Source: Cronobacter sakazakii (GTDB taxonomy: Bacteria > Pseudomonadota > Gammaproteobacteria > Enterobacterales > Enterobacteriaceae). From it: a stretch of 64,000 nt of DNA. The stretch spans positions 2,294,001 to 2,358,000 of the forward strand of contig NZ_CP011047.1 in assembly GCF_000982825.1 (NCBI RefSeq), in the 5' to 3' direction. The position numbers and the translations under genes are program-made. The notes under the pieces are model-generated. The model searched no databases and had not been told where the DNA came from. It was given only the letters and a program-made list of their open reading frames with translations. The first letter of the stretch is position 1, and each line of letters opens with the position of its first letter. Below are positions 33,677-42,326 of this stretch, in pieces.

Positions 33677-34891
33677 TTACTGATGGTAGCCGGAAAGGAA
33701 GCGGCCGAGCTTCGTGATGGCAAGATCGAGTTCGTCGATGCGCGGCAGCGTCACGATACGCACGTGATCCGGCCACGGCCAGTTGAACGCGGTACCCTGA
33801 ACCAGCAGCACTTTTTCCTGAAGCAGGAAATCGAGCACCATTTTCTGATCGTCGTGAATATTAAAACGCTTTGCGTCGATTTTCGGGAACATATAGAGCG
33901 CGCCGCGCGGTTTGACGCAGCTAACGCCCGGAATGTCGTTAATCAGCTCCCACGCGCGGTTACGCTGCTCGTAAAGCCGCCCGCCGGGTACGATAAATTC
34001 GCTGATGCTCTGATAACCGCCAAGCGCCGTCTGAATAGCATGCTGCGCGGGCACGTTCGCGCACAGGCGCATCGAGGCGAGCATTTCCAGCCCTTCGATA
34101 TACCCTTTGGCGTGTTTTTTCGGCCCGTTCAGTACCATCCAGCCCTGACGGAAACCCGCCACGCGGTAGGTTTTAGAAAGACCGTTAAAGGTGACGGTAA
34201 GCAGATCCGGTGCCAGCGCGGCGATCGAGTGGTGTTGCGCGTCGTCGTAGAGGATCTTGTCGTAGATTTCGTCGGCGAAAATGATGAGGTTGTGCTGACG
34301 GGCAATCTCAACGATGTCCAGCAGCAGTTCTTTAGAGTAGACCGCGCCGGTCGGGTTGTTCGGGTTGATGATGACAATCCCGCGGGTGCGCGGCGTGATT
34401 TTAGCGCGGATATCGTCAAGATCCGGGAACCAGTCGGAGGATTCGTCGCAAAGATAATGCACCGCTTTGCCGCCGGAGAGCGACACCGCCGCGGTCCACA
34501 GCGGATAATCGGGCGCAGGCACCAGCATTTCGTCGCCGGCGTTCAATAATGCCTGCATTGCCTGGACTATCAGTTCTGACACGCCGTTGCCGATATAGAT
34601 ATCTTCGACCGTCACATCGCGCATGTCGCGCGCCTGGTAGTGCTGCATGATAGCTTTGCGGGCGGAGTAGAGCCCTTTAGAGTCGCAGTAGCCCTGCGCG
34701 GTGGGCAGGTTGCGGATGACATCAACAAGAATCTCATCTGGCGCGTCAAAGCCAAAAGGCGCCGGGTTGCCGATGTTCAGCTTAAGAACTTTCTGACCTT
34801 CCTCTTCAAGGCGTTTGGCCTCTTTAAGTACCGGGCCGCGGATGTCATAACAGACATTGTCGAGCTTACTGGATTTTTCGATGGGTGACAT
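33677..34891 (-). CDS. alaA: AlaA, glutamate-pyruvate aminotransferase
   Basis: 404 residues (E. coli AlaA/YfbQ 405). Makes L-alanine from pyruvate and glutamate. It is a fold-type I PLP enzyme: Asn179 in INPNNPTG, the Schiff-base Lys240 in NGLSKTYR, and the Arg-containing C-terminal motif HVRIVTLPR. It is divergent from lrhA across nearly 1 kb. In E. coli it is Lrp-regulated; no Lrp site was assigned here. Confidence 0.95.
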   Translation of the reverse strand: MSPIEKSSKLDNVCYDIRGPVLKEAKRLEEEGQKVLKLNIGNPAPFGFDAPDEILVDVIRNLPTAQGYCDSKGLYSARKAIMQHYQARDMRDVTVEDIYIGNGVSELIVQAMQALLNAGDEMLVPAPDYPLWTAAVSLSGGKAVHYLCDESSDWFPDLDDIRAKITPRTRGIVIINPNNPTGAVYSKELLLDIVEIARQHNLIIFADEIYDKILYDDAQHHSIAALAPDLLTVTFNGLSKTYRVAGFRQGWMVLNGPKKHAKGYIEGLEMLASMRLCANVPAQHAIQTALGGYQSISEFIVPGGRLYEQRNRAWELINDIPGVSCVKPRGALYMFPKIDAKRFNIHDDQKMVLDFLLQEKVLLVQGTAFNWPWPDHVRIVTLPRIDELDLAITKLGRFLSGYHQ

Positions 34892-35842
34892 AACGTCAGA
34901 ACCTTACTTGTTTTGCGCTTCCTGCCATGGAAGCCGATGGCCGACAATTTACTCCTCCCGCTCATGCTTTTAAAGCCTCCTGTGCCAGCCAGGTTCTGCA
35001 TCAACACTTCATTTGAATGGTGTTAAGTTTTTAATAATTAACTTTTTGTTTTATAAAATATTGTAAAACTGAGTGAGTTGTAATTTTTGTGCTGGTATAA
35101 GATTTAACTATGGTTGATGCCACCATCGCTGGAAAATCACAACATTAGCGCGTTAATTAATTCACGCGATATGAAATTTACCCACAGAAATTAGCCAGGC
35201 TTTAACCCAACCTTTATTACTGTAAAAAGGCGGCGGTATAACGCGCTTTGTAACAATCTTGTTATATGAAAAGACGGAGAAATTATGAATTATTAAATAA
35301 TATTAATTATTGGTTCTGACGATGTCTGTAATAGAGTTACGAAAATTTTGAAATTTACTGGCTCGTATAAGTAAAATCGCACGAAGTCTTAAAAAAAGAA
35401 CAGATTTGCGATATTATAAAGCCGCCTGCGCGAGACGTTTCGCCAGCGCAGCCAGGCCGTAACGCCTCTTGCGGGCAACTGGTTGTTTTTATAGTCATTC
35501 AGGACACAAGTCAGGCATAGTTATATACTCTTCTTTTTCTTTTGCCAGAGTATGTTAAGGTCGTGAAGTTGTTGCTTTTCGCCTTAGCCAACGTAGCCAG
35601 ATTTTTAATTCAAATCACGGGTTCGCTGTGCAGAATATTTGACATAAAGGCACAACTATAACAGAGAAATGCCCCTTTTACTGTTTTAATAACCAGGGGT
35701 TTGAATTAGAAAAGCGCATGGCGGTCTTCCGACGCGGGTTGTGTTAGCCCGGAAGCATGCTTCAAAAGGAATTGCTTTCTTTCCTTTACACATAGCAACA
35801 GACGGTGCCCGCTGCGTGCGGTTACCTGAAAGTGATAACAAT
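34892..35842. other. Long AT-rich regulatory region between alaA and lrhA
   Basis: Nearly 1 kb without a supported gene, much richer in A+T than its flanks (for example 35025-35125 and 35280-35420), with TnA steps suitable for H-NS or Lrp binding. Small items seen: a 3-codon ORF Met-Asn-Tyr-stop at 35285-35296 with GGAGA 4 bp upstream; a GC stem ctgcgc/gcgcag at 35426-35451; and a 12-bp palindrome gaagcatgcttc at 35752-35763. E. coli lrhA also has a very long upstream region and leader, so this is probably lrhA control DNA. Confidence 0.6.
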
Positions 35843-36778
35843 ATGATTAACGCAAATCGTCCGATCTTAAACCTCGACCTCGATCTGCTGAGAACGTTTG
35901 TCGCAGTCGCCGATCTGAACACGTTTGCCGCCGCGGCGGCAGCGGTATGCCGTACGCAGTCGGCCGTCAGCCAGCAGATGCAGCGCCTGGAGCAACTGGT
36001 CGGTAAAGAGCTCTTCGCCCGCCACGGGCGTAATAAGCTTTTGACCGAACATGGCATCCAGTTGTTGGGTTATGCCCGTAAAATTTTGCGCTTCAATGAT
36101 GAAGCATGCACTTCGCTAATGTATAGCAATCTGCAGGGCGTCCTGACCATTGGCGCTTCTGACGAATCGGCGGATACCATCCTGCCGTATCTTCTCAATC
36201 GCATCAGTTCGGTTTATCCGAAGCTGGCGATTGATGTTCGCGTTCAGCGTAACCCGTACATCATCGAGATGCTCAACCAGCAGGAGATTGATCTGGTCGT
36301 CACCACGCATCAGCCGGAGAATCTGGACTCGCTGGTACTGCGTACGTCGCCCACGCTCTGGTATTGCGCCGCCGACTACACGTTGCACAAAAATGAAGCG
36401 GTGCCGCTGGTGATGCTTGATGAGCCGAGCCCGCATCGTGAAGTGATTATTGAGCAACTGAATGCGGCGAATGTACCGTGGCGTATCTCCTATGTCGCAT
36501 CAACACTGCCGGCGGTGCGTGCCGCGGTGAAAGCGGGGCTTGGCATCACCGCGCGCCCGGTCGAGATGATGAGCCCGGAGCTACGCGTGCTTGGCGCGTC
36601 AGACGGTCTGCCCGTCCTGCCGGAGACGCAATACATGCTGTGTCGCAACGCGAACAGCAAAAACGAAATGGCGGAAATCATCTTCCAGGCGATGGAAAGC
36701 CACTATCAGCCGTGGCGTTATACCGCCACGCTTGAAGGCGGCGATGATACTCTCCTGATGCAGGGCGATCTGGAGTAA
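35843..36778 (+). CDS. lrhA: LrhA, LysR-type global regulator of motility and surface genes
   Basis: 311 residues (E. coli 312). The N-terminal winged helix (about 10-70) includes FAAAAAAVCRTQSAVSQQMQRLE, identical in type to E. coli LrhA, followed by a LysR substrate-binding domain (about 95-295). E. coli LrhA represses flhDC, type 1 fimbriae and rpoS-linked functions. I chose the ATG at MINANRP by alignment; the frame is open 34 codons further upstream without conservation. The C-terminal half differs more from E. coli than the DNA-binding half does. It ends at a strong terminator before nuo. Confidence 0.95.
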   Translation: MINANRPILNLDLDLLRTFVAVADLNTFAAAAAAVCRTQSAVSQQMQRLEQLVGKELFARHGRNKLLTEHGIQLLGYARKILRFNDEACTSLMYSNLQGVLTIGASDESADTILPYLLNRISSVYPKLAIDVRVQRNPYIIEMLNQQEIDLVVTTHQPENLDSLVLRTSPTLWYCAADYTLHKNEAVPLVMLDEPSPHREVIIEQLNAANVPWRISYVASTLPAVRAAVKAGLGITARPVEMMSPELRVLGASDGLPVLPETQYMLCRNANSKNEMAEIIFQAMESHYQPWRYTATLEGGDDTLLMQGDLE

Positions 36779-36810
36779 TTTCTCTGCTTTTGTTAAAACT
36801 GTGTTAATAA

Positions 36811-36848
36811 AGCCTCTGAGGGTCTCAGGCTCTCCAGAGGCTTTTTTT
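36811..36848 (+). terminator. Terminator of lrhA
   Basis: An 8-bp stem (agcctctg/cagaggct, 36811-36818 and 36835-36842) with a 16-nt loop that can pair further is followed by a run of T. Confidence 0.85.
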
Positions 36849-37396
36849 ATACACTTTCGCACTCTAAGTGACTGTAATTAGCTCTGATAAAACGCCCTTA
36901 TCATCCACTGTTCCACTCGCTTCACCCGCTTCTGCGGCTGGTATGCCAGCAGAAAATTTTACTTTTGTTGTTAAAAAGTGAGCGATTTTGTTGCCTTTTT
37001 CAGTGGTCAATTAACAAAAGCGTGTCTCAGATCAAGAAAATACTCCCGACGAGGGGGAGGAATAGTCAGAAATTCCTGCCAAAATAAGGGGTGTTTATGT
37101 CTTCTCACTTTTAACGGACACGATTCACCCGCCGGGCTCCGTAGTCTCGCACGCGGCTCACAGGACGCTTAAAGCATCAAATGTTAAGGGTCTTGGGGAG
37201 ATGTAAACTAATGTTAGGTTTCTTTTGTTAAAGTTGACAAAAGGTTATAGAAAGGAGTAAAAAACCCCATCAATTTGCTGCTTAAGTAATAATTCCGGCA
37301 GTTATTGTACGGTTGATTGTTCCTCCCCTTGAATCGATGTGGCGTTCATCTGCCAGCAAGAGCAGAGGCTTTAGCGCCACTTTTGATGAGTAAGCA
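36849..37396 (+). other. Long leader/promoter region of the nuo operon
   Basis: About 550 bp between the lrhA terminator and nuoA with no supported gene. A likely promoter is at 37234-37263. A 5-codon ORF (Met-Ser-Ser-His-Phe) at 37097-37114 has a good AAGGGG 5 bp upstream and could be a leader ORF only if a promoter lies before it. E. coli nuo also has a long upstream region with ArcA, NarL, Fis and IHF control; I could not assign those sites by eye. Confidence 0.6.
37234..37263 (+). promoter_or_regulatory. Putative nuo promoter
   Basis: A perfect -35 ttgaca (37234-37239), an 18-bp spacer and taaaaa at 37258-37263 as a modest -10. It would give a leader of roughly 125 nt before nuoA. Confidence 0.4.
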
Positions 37397-37846
37397 ATGA
37401 GTATGTCAACATCCACTGAAGTTATCGCTCATCACTGGGCGTTCGGTATCTTTCTTATTGTTGCCATTGGCCTGTGTTGTCTGATGCTGGTCGGCGCCTG
37501 GTTCCTCGGCGGACGCGCCCGCGCCAGGTACAAAAACACCCCGTTCGAATCGGGGATCGACTCGGTCGGCACCGCCCGCTTACGACTTTCCGCGAAGTTC
37601 TACCTGGTAGCGATGTTCTTCGTCATCTTTGACGTGGAAGCGCTTTACCTCTTCGCCTGGTCAACATCAGTTCGTGAAGTCGGCTGGCTCGGCTTTATCG
37701 AGGCCGCAATTTTCATTTTAGTGCTACTGGCTGGTCTGGTTTACCTGGTGCGCATCGGCGCGCTGGAGTGGACGCCTTCGCGCTCACGTCGCGAACGTCT
37801 TAACACCGAAGAAGCCGGCAGTCTCACTAATCGTCATACGCAGTAA
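37397..37846 (+). CDS. nuoA: NuoA, complex I subunit A
   Basis: 149 residues (E. coli 147). Membrane subunit (ND3 homologue) at the junction with the peripheral arm of NADH:quinone oxidoreductase. Three transmembrane helices; the conserved loop PFESGIDSVG and the acidic FFVIFDVEALYLF are present. First gene of the 13-gene nuo operon. Confidence 0.97.
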   Translation: MSMSTSTEVIAHHWAFGIFLIVAIGLCCLMLVGAWFLGGRARARYKNTPFESGIDSVGTARLRLSAKFYLVAMFFVIFDVEALYLFAWSTSVREVGWLGFIEAAIFILVLLAGLVYLVRIGALEWTPSRSRRERLNTEEAGSLTNRHTQ

Positions 37847-37861
37847 CAGCGAGGCAATAAG

Positions 37862-38536
37862 ATGGACTATACGCTCACCCGCATAGATCCCGACGGTGAG
37901 AATGACCGTTACCCCCTGCAAAAACAGGAGATTGTGACTGATCCTCTGGAACAGCATGTACACCGCAGCGTCTACATGGGCAAGCTCGAGCATGCCCTGC
38001 ATGACGTGGTGAACTGGGGGCGTAAAAACTCCCTGTGGCCTTACAACTTCGGCCTTTCCTGCTGCTACGTGGAGATGGTGACCTCGTTCACCGCGGTCCA
38101 TGACGTCGCGCGTTTCGGCGCGGAAGTATTACGTGCTTCCCCGCGTCAGGCCGATTTCATGGTGGTCGCCGGTACGCCGTTTACCAAAATGGCCCCGGTG
38201 ATTCAGCGTTTGTATGACCAAATGCTGGAACCGAAATGGGTGATTTCCATGGGCGCGTGTGCGAATTCCGGCGGCATGTACGATATTTATTCCGTCGTGC
38301 AGGGCGTGGACAAATTCCTGCCCGTGGATGTGTACATCCCAGGCTGCCCGCCGCGCCCGGAAGCGTATATGCAGGCGCTGATGCTGCTGCAGGAATCGAT
38401 TGGCAAAGAGCGCCGTCCGCTTTCATGGGTGGTTGGCGATCAGGGCGTTTATCGCGCCAACATGCAGTCAGAGCGTGAGCGTAAACGCGGCGAACGTATC
38501 GCAGTCACTAACCTGCGTACGCCGGACGAAATTTAA
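37862..38536 (+). CDS. nuoB: NuoB, complex I subunit B (cluster N2)
   Basis: 224 residues (E. coli 220). Carries the terminal 4Fe-4S cluster N2 that reduces quinone; ligands Cys67 and Cys68 (adjacent), Cys133 (MGACANSGG) and Cys162 (IPGCPPRPE) are all present. It lies 15 bp after nuoA. The following gap to nuoC contains an imperfect hairpin (gcttctc/gagaagc, 38556-38591). Confidence 0.97.
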   Translation: MDYTLTRIDPDGENDRYPLQKQEIVTDPLEQHVHRSVYMGKLEHALHDVVNWGRKNSLWPYNFGLSCCYVEMVTSFTAVHDVARFGAEVLRASPRQADFMVVAGTPFTKMAPVIQRLYDQMLEPKWVISMGACANSGGMYDIYSVVQGVDKFLPVDVYIPGCPPRPEAYMQALMLLQESIGKERRPLSWVVGDQGVYRANMQSERERKRGERIAVTNLRTPDEI

Positions 38537-38635
38537 TTTGCGCCTGCGGGAGGTCGCTTCTCACGTATACCAATAAACGACAGCGAGAAGCCGCCGCCCG
38601 ACAGTCATCACAGACCATTGGCAATGGTGAACAAT

Positions 38636-40435
38636 ATGACCGATTTAACTGCGCAAGACGCCGTTTTGCCTGTGTGGCAGACCAGGGATCACCTCGACGA
38701 TCCGGTGATTGGCGAACTGCGTAACCGTTTTGGGCCGGATGCCTTTACCGTTCAGGCCACCCGCACCGGTGTTCCGGTTGTCTGGGTTAAGCGTGAACAA
38801 TTACTGGAAGTTGGCGAATTTTTACGAAAGCTGCCGAAACCCTACGTCATGCTGTATGACCTGCATGGCATGGATGAGCGCCTTCGCACTCACCGCAACG
38901 GTTTACCGGCTGCGGATTTTTCCGTTTTCTACCACCTGCTTTCCATCGATCGCAACCGCGACATCATGCTGAAAGTGGCGCTGTCGGAAAACGACCTCAA
39001 CGTGCCGACCTTTACCCGCCTTTTCCCGAACGCCAACTGGTATGAGCGTGAAACCTGGGAGATGTTCGGTATTACGTTCACCGGTCACCCGAACCTGCGC
39101 CGCATCATGATGCCGCCGACCTGGGAAGGGCACCCGCTGCGTAAAGACTACCCGGCGCGCGCGACGGAGTTCGATCCGTTTACGCTCACTAAGCAAAAAG
39201 AAGAGCTGGAAATGGAAGCGCTGACCTTCAAGCCCGAAGAGTGGGGCATGAAGCGCGGCAACGACACTGAAGATTTCATGTTCCTGAACCTCGGCCCGAA
39301 CCACCCGTCGGCGCACGGTGCGTTCCGTATCATCCTGCAGCTGGACGGCGAAGAGATCGTCGACTGCGTGCCGGATATCGGTTATCACCACCGCGGCGCG
39401 GAGAAAATGGGCGAGCGTCAGTCCTGGCACAGCTACATTCCTTATACCGACCGCGTCGAATACCTCGGCGGCTGCGTAAACGAAATGCCGTACGTGCTGG
39501 CCGTGGAAAAACTGGCGGGGATTCAGGTGCCGGAGCGCGTGGAAGTCATCCGCGTAATGCTCTCTGAGCTGTTCCGCATCAACAGCCATCTGCTGTACAT
39601 CTCGACATTTATCCAGGACGTCGGTGCCATGACACCGGTCTTCTTCGCCTTTACCGATCGTCAGAAAATCTACGATCTGGTTGAGGCGATTACCGGTTTC
39701 CGTATGCACCCGGCCTGGTTCCGCATTGGCGGCGTCGCGCACGACCTGCCGCGCGGCTGGGATCGTCTGCTGAAAGAGTTCCTCGAATGGATGCCGAAAC
39801 GTCTCGACTCTTACGTCAAAGCGGCGCTGAAAAACACCATCCTGAAAGGCCGTTCTCAGGGCGTGGCGGCGTATGACGCCAAAGAAGCGCTGGCATGGGG
39901 CACTACCGGCGCAGGCCTTCGCGCTACCGGTATCGATTTCGACGTGCGTAAAGCGCGCCCGTACTCTGGCTATCAGAACTTTGAGTTCGAAGTGCCGGTC
40001 GGCGGCGGCATCAGCGACTGCTATACCCGCGTGATGCTGAAAGTCGAAGAAGTGCGCCAGTCACTGCGTATTCTTGAGCAGTGCCTGAAAAACATGCCGG
40101 AAGGCCCGTTCAAGGCGGATCACCCGCTGACCACGCCGCCGCCGAAAGAGCGCACGCTGCAACATATCGAAACCCTGATTACCCACTTCCTGCAGGTTTC
40201 CTGGGGCCCGGTCATGCCGGCCAACGAATCCTTCCAGATGATTGAGGCAACCAAGGGGATTAACAGTTACTACCTGACCAGCGACGGCAGCACCATGAGC
40301 TACCGTACCCGCGTCCGTACACCGAGCTTCCCGCATCTTCAGCAGATCCCATCGGTGATCCGCGGCAGCCTGGTGTCCGACCTGATTGTCTATCTGGGTA
40401 GTATCGATTTTGTAATGTCTGATGTGGATCGCTAA
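38636..40435 (+). CDS. nuoC: NuoCD, fused complex I subunits C and D
   Basis: 599 residues, the fused NuoC-NuoD form typical of enterobacteria. The NuoC (30-kDa type) part covers about 1-195 (NWYERETWEMFGITFTGHPNLRRI, HPLRKDYPA). The NuoD (49-kDa type) part follows, with LNLGPNHPSAHGAFR and the quinone-pocket GYHHRGAEK. The start is MTDLTAQ, with a GGTGA 5 bp upstream, giving a length that fits E. coli; an ATG 4 codons earlier is possible but has no Shine-Dalgarno. Confidence 0.95.
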   Translation: MTDLTAQDAVLPVWQTRDHLDDPVIGELRNRFGPDAFTVQATRTGVPVVWVKREQLLEVGEFLRKLPKPYVMLYDLHGMDERLRTHRNGLPAADFSVFYHLLSIDRNRDIMLKVALSENDLNVPTFTRLFPNANWYERETWEMFGITFTGHPNLRRIMMPPTWEGHPLRKDYPARATEFDPFTLTKQKEELEMEALTFKPEEWGMKRGNDTEDFMFLNLGPNHPSAHGAFRIILQLDGEEIVDCVPDIGYHHRGAEKMGERQSWHSYIPYTDRVEYLGGCVNEMPYVLAVEKLAGIQVPERVEVIRVMLSELFRINSHLLYISTFIQDVGAMTPVFFAFTDRQKIYDLVEAITGFRMHPAWFRIGGVAHDLPRGWDRLLKEFLEWMPKRLDSYVKAALKNTILKGRSQGVAAYDAKEALAWGTTGAGLRATGIDFDVRKARPYSGYQNFEFEVPVGGGISDCYTRVMLKVEEVRQSLRILEQCLKNMPEGPFKADHPLTTPPPKERTLQHIETLITHFLQVSWGPVMPANESFQMIEATKGINSYYLTSDGSTMSYRTRVRTPSFPHLQQIPSVIRGSLVSDLIVYLGSIDFVMSDVDR

Positions 40436-40437
40436 CT

Positions 40438-40938
40438 ATGCACGAGAATCAACAACCACAGAACGAGGCTTTTGAGCTGAGTGCGGCAGAGCGTGAGGCG
40501 ATTGAGCACGAGAAGCACCACTACGAAGACCCGCGTGCGGCGTCCATTGAAGCGCTGAAAATCGTTCAGAAGCAGCGTGGCTGGGTGCCGGACGGCGCTA
40601 TCTATGCGATAGCGGAAGTCCTGGGCATTCCGGCGAGCGACGTCGAAGGGGTCGCGACCTTCTACAGCCAGATCTTCCGCCAGCCGGTTGGCCGTCACGT
40701 GATTCGCTACTGCGACAGCGTGGTGTGCCATATCACTGGCTATCAGGGCATTCAGTCCGCGATTGAAAAACACCTGAGCATCAAACCGGGCCAGACCACG
40801 TTTGACGGACGCTTCACCCTGCTGCCGACCTGCTGCCTTGGCAACTGCGACAAAGGGCCGACCATGATGATTGATGAGGACACTCACAGTTATCTGACGC
40901 CGGAAGGGATCCCTGAACTTCTGGAGCAGTACAAATGA
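40438..40938 (+). CDS. nuoE: NuoE, complex I 24-kDa-type subunit (cluster N1a)
   Basis: 166 residues (E. coli 166). Holds the 2Fe-2S cluster N1a near FMN: ligands Cys92 and Cys97 (YCDSVVCH) and Cys133 and Cys137 (CCLGNCDKG). It begins 2 bp after nuoCD and overlaps nuoF by 4 bp. Confidence 0.97.
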   Translation: MHENQQPQNEAFELSAAEREAIEHEKHHYEDPRAASIEALKIVQKQRGWVPDGAIYAIAEVLGIPASDVEGVATFYSQIFRQPVGRHVIRYCDSVVCHITGYQGIQSAIEKHLSIKPGQTTFDGRFTLLPTCCLGNCDKGPTMMIDEDTHSYLTPEGIPELLEQYK

Positions 40939-42272
40939 AACAGATTATTCGTACTGCCGAAACGCATCCGCTGACCTGGCGTATGCGCGACGACAAGCAG
41001 CCGGTCTGGCTTGAAGAATACCGCAGCAAAAACGGCTACGAAGGCGCGCGTAAGGCGCTCACCGGCATGGCGCCGGATGAAATCGTCAATGCCGTGAAAG
41101 ACGCTGGCCTGAAAGGGCGCGGCGGCGCGGGCTTCTCTACCGGTCTGAAATGGAGCCTGATGCCGAAAGACGAATCCATGAACATCCGTTACCTGCTGTG
41201 TAACGCCGATGAAATGGAGCCGGGCACTTATAAAGACCGCATGCTCATGGAACAGCTGCCGCACCTGCTGGTGGAAGGCATGCTGATCTCTGCGTTCGCG
41301 CTGAAAGCGTACCGTGGTTACATCTTCCTGCGCGGTGAGTATATCGAAGCCGCCGAACGTCTGCGCCGCGCTATCGCGGAAGCGACTGAAGCGGGTCTGC
41401 TGGGTAAAAACATTCTCGGTTCAGGGTTCGATTTTGAACTCTTCGTGCATACCGGCGCGGGCCGCTACATCTGTGGTGAAGAGACGGCGCTTATCAACTC
41501 GCTGGAAGGCCGTCGCGCCAACCCGCGTTCCAAGCCGCCGTTCCCGGCATCCAGCGGTGTGTGGGGTAAACCGACCTGCGTTAACAACGTAGAAACCCTG
41601 TGCAACGTGCCTGCTATTCTCGCCAACGGCGTGGAGTGGTATCAGGGCCTGTCAACCAGCGAAGACAAAGGCACCAAGCTGATGGGCTTCTCCGGGCGCG
41701 TGAAAAACCCAGGCGTCTGGGAGCTGCCGTTCGGCACCACCGCGCGTGAAATCCTCGAAGAGTACGCGGGCGGCATGCGTGACGGCCTGAAATTTAAAGC
41801 CTGGCAGCCGGGTGGCGCGGGGACAGACTTCCTGACCGACGCGCACCTCGATCTGCCGATGGAATTCGCCAGCATCGGTAAAGCGGGCAGCCGTCTCGGC
41901 ACCGCGCTGGCGATGGCCGTCGACCACGAAATCAATATGGTGTCGCTGGTCCGTAACCTGGAAGAGTTCTTCGCGCGCGAGTCCTGCGGCTGGTGTACGC
42001 CTTGCCGTGACGGGCTGCCGTGGAGCGTTAAAATCCTGCGCGCGCTGGAGCGCGGCGAAGGGCAACCGGGGGATATCGAAACCCTGGAGCAGCTCTGCCG
42101 CTTCCTGGGCCCTGGTAAAACGTTCTGCGCCCATGCGCCAGGTGCCGTAGAGCCACTTCAGAGCGCCATTAAATATTTCCGTGACGAATTCGAAGCGGGC
42201 ATTAAGCAGAGCCCCGGCAACACCCGTGCCATTAATGGTATTCAGCCGAACCTGCTCAAGACGCGCTGGTAA
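40935..42272 (+). CDS. nuoF: NuoF, complex I NADH-binding subunit (FMN, cluster N3)
   Basis: 445 residues. Entry point for electrons: NADH/FMN site GRGGAGFSTG at 61-70 and the 4Fe-4S N3 ligands Cys351, Cys354, Cys357 (CGWCTPC) and Cys398 (FCAHAPG), the same numbers as E. coli. The start overlaps the nuoE stop by 4 bp. Confidence 0.98.
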   Translation: MKQIIRTAETHPLTWRMRDDKQPVWLEEYRSKNGYEGARKALTGMAPDEIVNAVKDAGLKGRGGAGFSTGLKWSLMPKDESMNIRYLLCNADEMEPGTYKDRMLMEQLPHLLVEGMLISAFALKAYRGYIFLRGEYIEAAERLRRAIAEATEAGLLGKNILGSGFDFELFVHTGAGRYICGEETALINSLEGRRANPRSKPPFPASSGVWGKPTCVNNVETLCNVPAILANGVEWYQGLSTSEDKGTKLMGFSGRVKNPGVWELPFGTTAREILEEYAGGMRDGLKFKAWQPGGAGTDFLTDAHLDLPMEFASIGKAGSRLGTALAMAVDHEINMVSLVRNLEEFFARESCGWCTPCRDGLPWSVKILRALERGEGQPGDIETLEQLCRFLGPGKTFCAHAPGAVEPLQSAIKYFRDEFEAGIKQSPGNTRAINGIQPNLLKTRW

Positions 42273-42326
42273 AAGCATTTTGATTAACGCCTGGCTCGCG
42301 CCAGGCCAACTGGAAGCATGCTGACT

